Shown: positions 17,682-26,784, numbered from the stretch's first letter. The stretch is DNA of 64,000 nt from Flavobacterium fontis (GCF_900129405.1 NZ_FQVQ01000001.1:62001-126000), one strand, 5' to 3'. Notes: a model not told the origin generated them from the letters alone. Made by a program: numbers and translations.

Positions 17682-19001
17682 TTATATCAAGGAAACAAAT
17701 TGCTTCAATTTCCCACTTTTGCTACGTACTAAGGTCTCTTTTCGGGAAAAATGAAAAGTCAATCCCGATTCCAAATAGGTTTCGATGGCCTGCTCAATCG
17801 CTTTTATTTGAGGTAAAGTCAAAGCAATTCGACTCACATATTCGATTTCAAAAGTATCTATTTTGGTTTGTTTTATCACAAATTCTTGCACATTTCCATC
17901 GTCTTCAATGATACTTTTGGTCACATAGTAAAAGGTGAGTCCCGGCGATTTTTTACCGCTTGGCAATACCGCAATATCATTGGTGCGTCCAATGAGTTTA
18001 TGGAGAATGGGTTTTTGTAATGTGCTTTTTTCATCCAAAATGCCCAAATCACCGATGTCATACCGAATAAACGGATGGGCTTTGTTGTATAACGAAGTAA
18101 TCACAATACGCCCTTCTTGACCGTTTGGCACTGGATTATCCTGTGCATCCAAAATCTCCACAAACAAGGTTTCCGCATTCACTTGCCATTCGCCTTTAGG
18201 ATTTTGAAAGGCTATCAAATCCAATTCAGAGGCGCCGTATTCGTTGATAATCGGAATCCCAAATTGATTTTCTAAAAGGATTTTATCTTCAGGGAACAAC
18301 ATTTCTGAGGTTACGACACAACATTTTAGGGTTGGACAAACGTCTTTTAAAACGATGTTTTTTTGCTGCAAAAATTTAGCAAACAAGACAATCGAACTCG
18401 TGTATCCATTGATGTTGTCAAATTTTTTTCGGCGAAAGGTAGCCAACACTTCCTCCAGGACTTTATCCGATAAATCAAAAATAGGAAAGCGAAACCGACC
18501 GCTTAAAAAATCCTTAAGCCGTTCTTTGGCATACCCCATGGTGTCCAAGGGAATACCGTAAAATCGCGCTTGATAAGAGGTGTTAAAATCAATGCCAAAT
18601 TGCCCAAATTGGGTAATGATGTTGGCCCAAGTGAGCGCGTGGGAAAATTTATCTTTGGCAAAAATAAACGGATCGCCACTCGACCCCGAGGTTTTGTTAA
18701 CATATACATTCTTAACGGTGTAACCTTCCGAAAGGCGCTGGGCCAAAGGTTGCTGAAAATGTTTTTTGGTCATAATCGGCAGTGACAACCAATCGGCACT
18801 GTTTTTTTGGGACACCAATTGTTGGTACAACGGATTGTGTTGCACATGGTGCGCTACGATAGCTTCTCGCTGCGGCAGCAGGTAGTCGGCAAATTTTTCT
18901 GAGGAAAGATTTCGAATTTGTGCATACTGCTTTTTAGCCTTCTTCATGGGAAAGCCTTGCATTTGCAATGAAAAATCAAACAGTCGAAACACCCGATTCA
19001 T
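17682..19001 (-). CDS. CapK/PaaK-like adenylate-forming enzyme
   Basis: The protein belongs to the phenylacetate-CoA ligase-like branch of the adenylate-forming superfamily found in capsule loci as CapK. The nucleotide-binding loop NKTSGSSGDP is at residues 102-111, followed by NEYGASELD and RYDIGDLG, with LIGRTNDI near the C-terminal subdomain. Such enzymes activate a carboxylate with ATP, but the substrate of CapK proteins is generally not known. It is the first gene of the reverse operon with ORF6N, wecB and a WbuB-like transferase, and a -7 promoter box lies just upstream of its ATG. Confidence 0.87.
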   Translation of the reverse strand: MNRVFRLFDFSLQMQGFPMKKAKKQYAQIRNLSSEKFADYLLPQREAIVAHHVQHNPLYQQLVSQKNSADWLSLPIMTKKHFQQPLAQRLSEGYTVKNVYVNKTSGSSGDPFIFAKDKFSHALTWANIITQFGQFGIDFNTSYQARFYGIPLDTMGYAKERLKDFLSGRFRFPIFDLSDKVLEEVLATFRRKKFDNINGYTSSIVLFAKFLQQKNIVLKDVCPTLKCCVVTSEMLFPEDKILLENQFGIPIINEYGASELDLIAFQNPKGEWQVNAETLFVEILDAQDNPVPNGQEGRIVITSLYNKAHPFIRYDIGDLGILDEKSTLQKPILHKLIGRTNDIAVLPSGKKSPGLTFYYVTKSIIEDDGNVQEFVIKQTKIDTFEIEYVSRIALTLPQIKAIEQAIETYLESGLTFHFSRKETLVRSKSGKLKQFVSLI

Positions 19002-19008
19002 TTTTTTT

Positions 19009-19016
19009 CAAAAGTA
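19009..19016 (-). promoter_or_regulatory. Putative -7 box (TACTTTTG) for the capK-ORF6N-wecB operon
   Basis: On the reverse strand TACTTTTG fits the TAnnTTTG consensus and ends seven bases before the ATG at 19001. The leader would be only a few bases long. No -33 element is evident. Confidence 0.45.
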
Positions 19017-19083
19017 ATAAATTCAAGGCAGGTCTGTGTGAAACTTTTTAAAAGATTGCCTTTTACAAACGTCAAAAACACCC

Positions 19084-19091
19084 TATTTTTG
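19084..19091 (+). promoter_or_regulatory. Putative -7 promoter box (TATTTTTG) for purD
   Basis: TATTTTTG followed by C lies 47 bases before the purD ATG. A TTG at 19056 is present upstream but at about 25 bases spacing, longer than usual. Confidence 0.5.
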
Positions 19092-19138
19092 CACCACAAC
19101 GACTTTCGATTTTTACATTCGAAATAACACAACACCAC

Positions 19139-20413
19139 ATGACAATTTTACTTCTTGGATCGGGCGGGAGAGAACATGCTCTAGCTTGGAAAATGCTTCA
19201 AAGTTTGCACTGTACTCAATTATTTGTGGCCCCTGGAAATGCAGGAACGGCTGCGATTGCTACCAATGTTGATATAAACCCGAATGATTTTCAAGCGGTG
19301 AAACAATTTTGCTTGGCGCACCAAGTAGGTATGGTAGTCGTTGGTCCCGAGGATCCTTTGGTGAATGGGATTTATGATTTTTTTAAAAATGATGTGGAAC
19401 TAACGGCGATTCCAGTTATTGGTCCTTCAAAAGAAGGGGCACAATTGGAAGGCAGTAAAGAATACGCCAAACAGTTTTTGGTGCGTCACCACATTCCCAC
19501 GGCGCGCTATGAAAGTTTTACCCCCGAAACAGTTGAACAAGGTTGTGCTTTTTTGGAAAGCTTAACCGCTCCGTATGTCTTGAAAGCTGATGGATTGGCC
19601 GCGGGGAAAGGCGTTTTAATTCTTACCGATTTGGAAGAAGCTAAAACGGAATTGCGGAATATGTTGGTACACGCCAAGTTTGGTTCGGCCAGTGCAAAAG
19701 TGGTTATTGAAGAGTTTTTAAGCGGGATTGAGCTGAGTTGTTTTGTATTGACGGATGGAAAAAGTTATAAAATACTTCCCACGGCCAAAGATTACAAACG
19801 TATCGGAGAAGGCGATACGGGTTTGAATACCGGCGGAATGGGTGCCGTTTCTCCAGTACCTTTTGCCGATGCCGCTTTTATGGAAAAAGTTGAAACGCGC
19901 ATTGTAAAACCTACGATTGCAGGATTACAGCAAGAAAATATTGAATACAAAGGATTTGTGTTTATTGGATTAATTAAAGTGGGCGACGATCCTTTCGTAA
20001 TCGAATATAATGTCCGCATGGGCGACCCCGAAACCGAAGTGGTGATGCCGCTCTTACAGTCGGATTTGGTAGCGATTTTTAAAGCGGTTGCCGAACAGCA
20101 GCTGGACACAATTACCCTTGAGATCGATCCGCGAAGCGCTACGACCATTATGGTGGTATCGGGCGGTTACCCTGAAGGGTATGAAAAAGGAAAAACGATT
20201 AGTGGTTTAGAAGCAGTCAAGGATTCAATCGTGTTTCATGCCGGAACAAAATTGCAAGAGGGTCAAGTTGTTTCCCATGGTGGACGTGTTTTGGCGGTTA
20301 CCTCGTATGGTGAGACGTACCAAGAGGCCATAAAAAAATCTTACCAAAACATAGCGAAGCTACATTTTGATAAGATGTATTATCGAACCGATATCGGTTT
20401 TGATTTATTTTAA
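19139..20413 (+). CDS. purD: Phosphoribosylamine-glycine ligase (GAR synthetase)
   Basis: PurD joins glycine to 5-phosphoribosylamine with ATP in de novo purine synthesis. The 424-residue protein shows the N-terminal LLLGSGGREHALAWK, the ATP-grasp segments KADGLAAGKGV and EEFLSGIELS, and metal-binding FVIEYNVRMGDPETE. All are canonical and the length is normal. It marks the switch from the polysaccharide locus to conserved chromosomal backbone. The 3' end overlaps the convergent small gene by nine bases. Confidence 0.98.
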   Translation: MTILLLGSGGREHALAWKMLQSLHCTQLFVAPGNAGTAAIATNVDINPNDFQAVKQFCLAHQVGMVVVGPEDPLVNGIYDFFKNDVELTAIPVIGPSKEGAQLEGSKEYAKQFLVRHHIPTARYESFTPETVEQGCAFLESLTAPYVLKADGLAAGKGVLILTDLEEAKTELRNMLVHAKFGSASAKVVIEEFLSGIELSCFVLTDGKSYKILPTAKDYKRIGEGDTGLNTGGMGAVSPVPFADAAFMEKVETRIVKPTIAGLQQENIEYKGFVFIGLIKVGDDPFVIEYNVRMGDPETEVVMPLLQSDLVAIFKAVAEQQLDTITLEIDPRSATTIMVVSGGYPEGYEKGKTISGLEAVKDSIVFHAGTKLQEGQVVSHGGRVLAVTSYGETYQEAIKKSYQNIAKLHFDKMYYRTDIGFDLF

Positions 20414-20644
20414 AAACGAGTGAGCCGTTGTATCTTGGTTGTCTTCGTTGTTTTCTTTGTGTAAATTCAATTGTTTACACCAGTAAACTACATAGTATCC
20501 ACAGATGATGATACCAATCCAATTTAGGAAATTGGCACCCCACCAACCCCAATAGCCTTCCAATTCCAATTGACGCAAAGCATCAAGGGGTAAAAAAAGG
20601 AAATCGACAAATAGCGACTGTATAGCTTCAAAAAATGCTTTCAT
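20405..20644 (-). CDS. Small DUF6341-like membrane protein
   Basis: This 79-residue protein has one clear transmembrane helix (about 38-56, including WIGIIICGYYVVYW) and a short charged C-terminus. It resembles the small flavobacterial DUF6341 family found between purD and upp genes. I chose ATG 20644 rather than an in-frame start at 20728, because a -7 promoter box on this strand lies at 20674-20681, inside the longer version, and the family begins with MKAFFE. Function is unknown. Confidence 0.8.
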   Translation of the reverse strand: MKAFFEAIQSLFVDFLFLPLDALRQLELEGYWGWWGANFLNWIGIIICGYYVVYWCKQLNLHKENNEDNQDTTAHSFLK

Positions 20645-20673
20645 TTTTAAATCAAGTGTTATATTTACAAGCA

Positions 20674-20681
20674 CAAAAGTA
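20674..20681 (-). promoter_or_regulatory. Putative -7 box (TACTTTTG) for the DUF6341-like gene
   Basis: The reverse-strand octamer matches TAnnTTTG and gives a leader of about 25 bases to ATG 20644. It supports the shorter gene model. Confidence 0.5.
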
Positions 20682-20693
20682 TAAAATATCCGC

Positions 20694-21623
20694 ATGATAA
20701 CAACAATTTTTAAGAAATCTACACCCATAAATTATAGCTTGATTGTTTTGGCTACATTAGGGTTTTATTTTTTATATCAAATTCATGTTGGGTTTCAAGG
20801 GTTGGGTTGGATTGAATACCTGCAAAAAGGGCTAATTCTATTCTTACTTTTTGCCTCTTTATTTTTGGTCAATTTTATTGTTAAAAAGAATGTGCTGACC
20901 AAAGACAGTTCCTACACCTTGTACTTTTTTCTCCTTTTTCTCCTTTTTTTTCCTGAATTGTGGAACAATGTCCGATTGATGTTGGCCAACTTTTTTGTAC
21001 TGTTGGCATTGCGGCGGTTGATTTCCTTGCAAACCCTAAAAGCGCCTAAGGAGAAAATATTTGATGCTTGTTTGTGGATTTTTATCGCGAGTTTATTCCA
21101 ATTTTGGGCGTTACTTTTCGTTGTATTGGTTTATGTTTCCATTATTTTTCACGTTTCCCGCGATTACCGCAATTGGTTGATTCCGTTTGTTGCGTTTTTT
21201 ATTTTTGGCATCATTGGTATTGCTTGCTCCTTATTTTTTGATTTAGATGCGTTAAGTCAGTATCTTGCTCAAGAGAAAGTGGGCTATTCGCTGGATTATT
21301 TTTCGGGACAAAACGCACACATTGCTTTTTCGATGTTTGTTGTGGCCATCATTTTCTTTTTTATTCCTGCGGCATTAACAGTGACCAATCGCCCGTTGAA
21401 CTTGCAAGCTTCCTATAAAAAATTACTATTTGCTTTGGTCTTGGGAGGCGTTCTTTTTGCAATTTCTATTCCAAAAAGCAATGAGTTGTTGGTGTTTATG
21501 TTTTTTCCTTTGGCGGTTTCAGCTACTTTGATGATTGAAAATAGCACCAACAAAGTGCAGCAAGAGTTAATCCTTTGGATCACGTTAGCCTGCGGATTGT
21601 TTGCGTTTTTTAGTCAGTTATAA
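20694..21623 (+). CDS. DUF6427-like polytopic membrane protein
   Basis: The 309-residue protein has about eight to ten hydrophobic segments and few charged residues. In Flavobacteriaceae a protein of this kind (DUF6427) sits between the DUF6341 gene and upp, the same order as here. It starts with MITTIFKKSTPINYSL. No catalytic motif is recognisable and no function is known to me. It is divergent from the DUF6341-like gene and ends with a six-base tail-to-tail overlap with upp. Confidence 0.8.
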   Translation: MITTIFKKSTPINYSLIVLATLGFYFLYQIHVGFQGLGWIEYLQKGLILFLLFASLFLVNFIVKKNVLTKDSSYTLYFFLLFLLFFPELWNNVRLMLANFFVLLALRRLISLQTLKAPKEKIFDACLWIFIASLFQFWALLFVVLVYVSIIFHVSRDYRNWLIPFVAFFIFGIIGIACSLFFDLDALSQYLAQEKVGYSLDYFSGQNAHIAFSMFVVAIIFFFIPAALTVTNRPLNLQASYKKLLFALVLGGVLFAISIPKSNELLVFMFFPLAVSATLMIENSTNKVQQELILWITLACGLFAFFSQL

Positions 21624-22271
21624 TTTACTCCCGTAAGCCAAATCACCTGCGTCGCCCAATCCGGGGATGATGTAGTTTTTTTCATTCAATCGCTCGTCCA
21701 AGGCCGCTACCCACAAATGACATTCTTTTGGCAAATGTTCCTCTAAGTAGGCAATTCCCTCGGGCGCTGCAATCACTACAGCGATATGAATTTCTTTTGG
21801 TTTTTGTTCCAAATGCAGTTGGTTTAACACAGCCACAATGGATTGCCCTGTGGCCAACATGGGGTCGATTAAAATCAAATTCTTGTCTTGAAATGACGGG
21901 GCCGCTTGGTATTCGACCAAAATTTCAAAAGCATCATCTTGATTGTAATGATGACGATATGCCGACACAAATCCGTTTTCAGCCTCATCAAAAAAGTTCA
22001 TAAACCCTTGATGAAGCGCCAGCCCCGCACGCAAAATCGAACATAAAACCACATGGTCGGCTAGTGTAGTCGTGGGTTTGAGACCCAGCGGTGTTTGTAC
22101 TGTCACCGGTTTATACTCGAGCGTTTTGCTCAATTCATACGCCATAATTTCACCGATACGCTCGATATTTTTTCGAAAACGCATGCTGTCTTTTTGAATG
22201 GAAATATCTCGTATTTGAGCCAAAAAATGATTCAAAATACTGTTTTGTTCGGAGATGTAGTGGATGTGCAT
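21618..22271 (-). CDS. upp: Uracil phosphoribosyltransferase
   Basis: This salvage enzyme converts uracil and PRPP to UMP. The PRPP-binding motif LILIDPMLATGQSIV is intact, as are CSILRAGLAL near residue 80 and the C-terminal uracil-site PGLGDAGDLAYG. The 217-residue length is normal for the Bacteroidota form. It is transcribed away from the DUF4254 gene, with a near-consensus -7 sequence TTACTTTG at 22291-22298 on its strand. Confidence 0.96.
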   Translation of the reverse strand: MHIHYISEQNSILNHFLAQIRDISIQKDSMRFRKNIERIGEIMAYELSKTLEYKPVTVQTPLGLKPTTTLADHVVLCSILRAGLALHQGFMNFFDEAENGFVSAYRHHYNQDDAFEILVEYQAAPSFQDKNLILIDPMLATGQSIVAVLNQLHLEQKPKEIHIAVVIAAPEGIAYLEEHLPKECHLWVAALDERLNEKNYIIPGLGDAGDLAYGSKL

Positions 22272-22310
22272 GTGCGCGGATTTTGTCTGTCAAAGTAACG
22301 GGATAAAAAC

Positions 22311-22318
22311 TATCTTTG
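22311..22318 (+). promoter_or_regulatory. Putative -7 promoter box (TATCTTTG) for the DUF4254-GT9 pair
   Basis: TATCTTTG followed by C fits the consensus and lies 16 bases before the ATG at 22335, in the 63-base divergent gap with upp. Confidence 0.55.
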
Positions 22319-22334
22319 CAAAAAAACTACACCT

Positions 22335-22940
22335 ATGTTTGCTGAATTTGCTTTTCCCATTTTTGAACGCTGTATTCGTGAGTATCATGTGATCAACGAC
22401 GTATATCAACCGACTTTGAATCCATACGAAAAGGGTAGTATAGAGTATTTATTGTACGCCAAAAATTGGGTCGATACGGTGCAGTGGCATTATGAAGACA
22501 TTATACGGGATCCGCAAATTGACCCGGTAGCTGCTTTGGATTTAAAGCGTAAAATTGATGCGTCCAACCAAGTACGCACTGACATGGTGGAGTATATTGA
22601 TAGTTATTTTCTTCAAAAATATAGCGGTGTTCAAGTGAAGGCCAATGCTAAAATTAATACCGAGAGTCCTGCGTGGGCCATTGACCGCTTGTCTATTTTG
22701 GCGTTGAAAATTTATCACATGCATGAAGAAGCAACGCGTCCCGATGCCTCCGATGAGCACCGTGCCAAATGCCAAGAAAAACTAAATGTACTTTTGGACC
22801 AAAAGAACGATATGTTTACCTCTATCAGTGAGTTGTTGACCGATATTGAAAATGGTGACAAGTACATGAAAGTCTACAAACAGATGAAAATGTATAATGA
22901 CGAGGATTTGAATCCGGTGTTGTACCAGCAGAAAAAATAA
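22335..22940 (+). CDS. DUF4254 domain protein
   Basis: This 201-residue, mostly helical, charged protein matches the DUF4254 family of Bacteroidota, for which no function is known to me. There is no signal peptide or membrane segment, so it is presumably cytoplasmic. The following GT9 gene starts directly after its stop codon with no gap, so the two are probably co-translated. That links it to lipopolysaccharide core or similar sugar transfer by context only. Confidence 0.82.
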   Translation: MFAEFAFPIFERCIREYHVINDVYQPTLNPYEKGSIEYLLYAKNWVDTVQWHYEDIIRDPQIDPVAALDLKRKIDASNQVRTDMVEYIDSYFLQKYSGVQVKANAKINTESPAWAIDRLSILALKIYHMHEEATRPDASDEHRAKCQEKLNVLLDQKNDMFTSISELLTDIENGDKYMKVYKQMKMYNDEDLNPVLYQQKK

Positions 22941-23987
22941 TTGGCGCAAAAAACACGACATATTGCTTTTATTCGCCTTTCAGCCATGGGCGATGTTGCG
23001 ATGACGGTGCCGGTTATTTTGGCCTTCATGCAACACCATCCTGAAGTAAAGGTGACGGTCGTTTCCCGTGCCTTTTTTAAACCTATTTTTTTACAGATTC
23101 CTCAAATTCAATTTGTTTCGGTTCATACCCATCATCAACACAAAGGGTTGTGGGGTATTTTTCGGTTGTACCGCGAATTGAAAGCGCTGGGTGTCACTGA
23201 AATCGCCGATTTTCACAATGTGTTGCGATCCAAAATACTACGCGTTCTTTTTGCATTAAGGGGTCAAAAAACCGCGTATACCGACAAAGGACGTTTGGAA
23301 AAAAAGCAGTTGACCCGACTGGAGGAAAAAACCATTGCCCCGCTTAAGCCGATGACGCTTAGACATATCGAAACCCTCCAAAAGTTGGGGTATACCGTTC
23401 CTTTTGACACGCTATATTACCTGCCCAAAGAGGCGCTTTCGCCCAATGTTCTGGAGCAAACCGGCCCCAAGCAGCAATTGTGGATTGGCATAGCTCCTTT
23501 TGCCCAGCATTCGGCCAAGGTGTATCCGATAGATTTATTGCAAAATGTCGTTGCTGAGTTGGCCCAAGGACCCTATCGCATTTTCTTATTGGGTGGCGGT
23601 CGTCGCGAATCGGAACTTTTGGATACGCTTACACCTTTGGGGGAGCGCATCAAGAATATGGCCAATAAAATTTCCTTTGAACACGAGTTGGAACTCATAG
23701 CCAACTTAGACTTGATGGTTTCGATGGACAGCGGAAATGCGCATTTGGCAGCATTATATGGTGTAAAAACGATTACACTTTGGGGCGCCACCCATCCGTA
23801 TGCGGGATTTGCGCCGTATGGACAACCGTTGGACTATTGTCTTACAGCCGATCGTTCGCAATATCCGTTTTTGCCTACCTCTATTTATGGCAATAAAAAA
23901 GTTGCGGGTTATGAGCAAGCCATGCGTACCATAACACCGCAACAAATTCTTCAAAAGATTTACAGTATTCTATCGGAGGAGCGTTAG
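22941..23987 (+). CDS. GT9 family (heptosyltransferase-like) glycosyltransferase
   Basis: The 348-residue protein shows HIAFIRLSAMGDVAMTVPV at its N-terminus, the GT9/ADP-heptose:LPS heptosyltransferase pattern, then IGIAPFAQHSAKVYP and VSMDSGNAHLAALYG in the donor domain. It would act on lipopolysaccharide core at the cytoplasmic face of the inner membrane. The start is TTG at 22941, immediately after the DUF4254 stop; the first in-frame ATG would delete part of the conserved N-terminal strand. Confidence 0.9.
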   Translation: MAQKTRHIAFIRLSAMGDVAMTVPVILAFMQHHPEVKVTVVSRAFFKPIFLQIPQIQFVSVHTHHQHKGLWGIFRLYRELKALGVTEIADFHNVLRSKILRVLFALRGQKTAYTDKGRLEKKQLTRLEEKTIAPLKPMTLRHIETLQKLGYTVPFDTLYYLPKEALSPNVLEQTGPKQQLWIGIAPFAQHSAKVYPIDLLQNVVAELAQGPYRIFLLGGGRRESELLDTLTPLGERIKNMANKISFEHELELIANLDLMVSMDSGNAHLAALYGVKTITLWGATHPYAGFAPYGQPLDYCLTADRSQYPFLPTSIYGNKKVAGYEQAMRTITPQQILQKIYSILSEER

Positions 23988-24005
23988 AACGCTTTATCTC
24001 CTTGT

Positions 24006-25052
24006 TTATACATCATCAAAGTCGACATAAATTTCGGGGGTTGTAGGATGCGCTTGGCAGGTAAGGATTAATCCCTCGGCGATTTCACTGTCGGTGAGAA
24101 TAGCATTTTTCTTCATGGTTGCGGCACCGCTGGTCACTCGGGCGAGACAACTGCTGCAAATACCCCCTTGACAGGAATATGGGGCGTCGATTCCTTGTTT
24201 TAAAGCGGCTTCCAAAATGGTTTGTTTTTGGCTCATTTCAAAGGCTGTTTCCTCGCCATCGACTTGGAGTGTAATCGCTGTATGTCCTTCTCCTGTAGGC
24301 GCGGCACCACTTTGACTGGAAGATGTAAACAATTCAAATTTTATTGCTTTTTCAGGAATATTGTGCTCTTTCAGAGTGTTGGTAACAGTAGTAATCATTT
24401 CCTCGGGACCACACAAATAGAATTTATCAAATTCTTTTTCCTTGTGTTTGTTGTTTATTACAAAATTGACAATGGATTTATCAATACGGCCAAACAATTC
24501 GCTTTCTTGGGTTTGGCTAAAGACATAGTGTACGAAAAAACGGCCCACATACTGTTGTTGCAATTCGTGCAATTCGTGGTGAAAAATAGTTTCGGCTACC
24601 GATTTATTCCCATAGACCAACACGAAGGTACTTTGGGGTTCGCTTTCTAACACCGATTTAAGAATAGAGAGCACGGGAGTAATGCCGCTACCGGCCGCAA
24701 ATCCAGCATAGTTGCGTTGTCGATCGATTTGGGGTTCGAAGGTAAATTTTCCCTCAGGAACGCTCACTTCAAGCACATCACCGGGTCTTAAATTTTTATT
24801 AGCAAAAGAAGAAAAAAGTCCAAATTTAACCGCCTTTACAGCAATGCGCAGTTCCCCGCTTTTGGGTGAAGCACAAATCGAATAGGCGCGACGAATTTCT
24901 TGTCCGTCTAAGGTGAGTTTTAAAGTAACATATTGTCCGGCTACAAACGTGTAAGCGGCTTGTAATTCGGCGGGAATTTGAAACGCCAAGGAGACCGACT
25001 GTTCGGTTTCGCGACGCACATCTTTTATCAAGAGTTTATAAAAAGTAGACAT
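24006..25052 (-). CDS. FAD/NAD(P)-binding oxidoreductase with C-terminal 2Fe-2S ferredoxin domain (PaaE-like)
   Basis: The order is an FAD-binding barrel (1-100, with RRAYSICASP), an NAD(P)-binding domain (110-235, with GFAAGSGITPVLSI and FYLCGPEEMI) and a plant-type ferredoxin domain (about 260-348). The ferredoxin ligands are in SCQGGICSSCLA plus a later cysteine in LTCQA. This is the architecture of phenylacetyl-CoA epoxidase reductase PaaE and related ferredoxin reductases. No paaABCD genes are nearby, so the partner oxygenase is unknown. ATG 25052 is chosen because the N-terminal family sequence begins there and a -7 box lies at 25069-25076. Confidence 0.9.
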   Translation of the reverse strand: MSTFYKLLIKDVRRETEQSVSLAFQIPAELQAAYTFVAGQYVTLKLTLDGQEIRRAYSICASPKSGELRIAVKAVKFGLFSSFANKNLRPGDVLEVSVPEGKFTFEPQIDRQRNYAGFAAGSGITPVLSILKSVLESEPQSTFVLVYGNKSVAETIFHHELHELQQQYVGRFFVHYVFSQTQESELFGRIDKSIVNFVINNKHKEKEFDKFYLCGPEEMITTVTNTLKEHNIPEKAIKFELFTSSSQSGAAPTGEGHTAITLQVDGEETAFEMSQKQTILEAALKQGIDAPYSCQGGICSSCLARVTSGAATMKKNAILTDSEIAEGLILTCQAHPTTPEIYVDFDDV

Positions 25053-25068
25053 AGCTATAAATTTTTGG

Positions 25069-25076
25069 CAAAGGTA
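25069..25076 (-). promoter_or_regulatory. Putative -7 box (TACCTTTG) for the PaaE-like reductase
   Basis: The reverse-strand octamer matches the consensus and gives a leader of about a dozen bases to the ATG at 25052. It excludes the long in-frame extension up to 25265. Confidence 0.55.
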
Positions 25077-25124
25077 CGAAGACTCTCTTAAATGTTTGGA
25101 GTAGAAATTGCCGATGTTTATGGG

Positions 25125-25235
25125 GTGGGGTTTCTGGCAGGAATTTGCGGTAGGGGGTGAAGTGGAAAGCCCGCAAGCGAAGTATGAGTGCGGACTTGTA
25201 GCGGAACACCCGACGGCAAGAGATGGGTGGATAGA
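25125..25235 (+). repeat. Dispersed GC-rich intergenic repeat, copy 1
   Basis: This gap sequence contains AGTGGAAAGCCCG (25161-25173) and GGACTTGTAGCGGAACACC (25192-25210). It aligns with two other intergenic elements in the window, at 43203-43315 and 56557-56656 (reverse). It is more GC-rich than the flanks and does not encode a protein. Edges are approximate. Confidence 0.7.
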
Positions 25236-25314
25236 TGAAAAAAGTTCATTTGCCGGACCGCCCAAATTGTAACAAATTTGTTATCTTGTTCACTAATTGA
25301 AAAACCTAAAACCT

Positions 25315-26784
25315 ATGATACGTCGTTTTCTTTCGTTGGAATGGAAATCGTTTGCCCGTTCGGCCTCGTTTCAAACCAACCTCGCCTTAAAGATTTTGAT
25401 GGCTTTGGGAGCATTGTACTTTATTGTTTGTTTTTTGATCCTTGGATTGGCGGTCTATCCGATTTTGAAAGAGCAAGGGTACAATCCGGTGCAAACCATC
25501 AATCGCATCATGATTTATTATTTGACGGCCGATTTGATTATACGGTATTTTATGCAAAAAATGCCCGTTATGAATATTCGTCCGCTGTTGGTGACGCCGC
25601 TCAAAAAAAGTACGGTGATTCACTTTTTGTTGGGAAAAACATGGTTTTCCTTTTTCAACATCATCCATGCTTTTTTTCTGGTTCCTTTTACGGCAATGAT
25701 GCTTTACAAAGGGGAGCCTGTGGGGTCGACCTTGGCCTGGTGGTTGGGCATAAGCGCATTGATTTACTGCTGTAATTTCACCAATATTTTACTCAACAAC
25801 AAGGATGCTGTTTTTTATCCGATGGCGGGATTGGTGTTGCTTTTGGCCGCTTCGCAATACTATGGTTGGTTTGATATTACCGCGTATACGTATCCGTTGT
25901 TTCAAGCTGTATTTGACACCCCAGTTATGGCGCTAGTGCCTGTTGTGCTCTTGGGGCTTTTGTACTATGCAACCTACCGCTATTTTGTGGGTCATATGCA
26001 TTTGGATGAGAAATTGGCTTCGAAAGCTGAAATCGCACAAACCGAGAATTTAACATGGTTGAATCAGTTTGGCACTTTGGGAACGTTTTTGAAAAATGAC
26101 ATTCGCTTGCTCAAGCGAAATAAGCGTTCCAAAACAACTTTGGTGATGAGTGTGTTGTTTATTGCTTATGGGTTGTTGTTTTATACCAATTCGATTGAAG
26201 CCTATCAATCGGCGCCGATGCAAATGTTTGCGGCGATTTTTTGTACGGGTGGATTTTTGTTTGTGTTTGGCCAATTTATTCCGAGTTGGGATAGCGCCTA
26301 CTACCCATTGATGATGAGTCAAAACATTCAGTACCGCGATTATTTAATGTCGAAATGGTGGTTGATGGTGTTGGCTACGTTTGTCTCTACGTTGATTGCT
26401 TCTTTTTATTTGTATTTCGGCTGGGACGTCTACAAAATGATCATTGTGGGTGCGGTTTTTAATATGGGATTCAATTCGCATTTGGTCATGTTGGGTGGTG
26501 CGTATGTAAAAACCCCCATTGATTTGACAACGAGCAAACAAGCCTTTGGGAACAAACAGGCTTTTAATGCCAAGACGATGTTGATTTCTTTACCCAAAAT
26601 GTTGCTTCCTATGGGATTGTATTCGTTGGGCTACTATACCCATTCTTCCGACTTAGGAGCGCTTTTGGTAGCGGGTGCTGGCGTATTGGGCTTTGCCTTC
26701 CGCGATCGCGTGTTTTCGCAAATTGAAAAAATTTATAAAGTAGAAAAGTATGCCACGTTGGCGGCTTACAAACAAAAAGCATAA
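25315..26784 (+). CDS. DUF5687 family membrane protein, probable ABC transporter permease
   Basis: The N-terminus RRFLSLEWKSFARSASFQTN is typical of DUF5687 proteins in Bacteroidota. The 489-residue chain has about ten to twelve transmembrane helices. It is followed after 18 bases by an ABC ATPase gene, so the two most likely form an export-type ABC transporter in the inner membrane. ATG 25315 is preferred to an upstream TTG at 25297 because the family usually begins M-I-x-x-F-L-S-L-E-W. Substrate is unknown. Confidence 0.87.
   Translation: MIRRFLSLEWKSFARSASFQTNLALKILMALGALYFIVCFLILGLAVYPILKEQGYNPVQTINRIMIYYLTADLIIRYFMQKMPVMNIRPLLVTPLKKSTVIHFLLGKTWFSFFNIIHAFFLVPFTAMMLYKGEPVGSTLAWWLGISALIYCCNFTNILLNNKDAVFYPMAGLVLLLAASQYYGWFDITAYTYPLFQAVFDTPVMALVPVVLLGLLYYATYRYFVGHMHLDEKLASKAEIAQTENLTWLNQFGTLGTFLKNDIRLLKRNKRSKTTLVMSVLFIAYGLLFYTNSIEAYQSAPMQMFAAIFCTGGFLFVFGQFIPSWDSAYYPLMMSQNIQYRDYLMSKWWLMVLATFVSTLIASFYLYFGWDVYKMIIVGAVFNMGFNSHLVMLGGAYVKTPIDLTTSKQAFGNKQAFNAKTMLISLPKMLLPMGLYSLGYYTHSSDLGALLVAGAGVLGFAFRDRVFSQIEKIYKVEKYATLAAYKQKA

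Noticed and set aside
24222..24650. 142-codon forward reading frame
   Set aside because: It lies opposite the ferredoxin reductase gene, whose FAD, NAD and 2Fe-2S motifs are clear.
25053..25265. N-terminal extension of the PaaE-like reductase in the same frame up to 25265
   Set aside because: The extra residues have no family similarity, a -7 promoter box lies at 25069-25076 inside them, and the stretch overlaps the GC-rich intergenic repeat.
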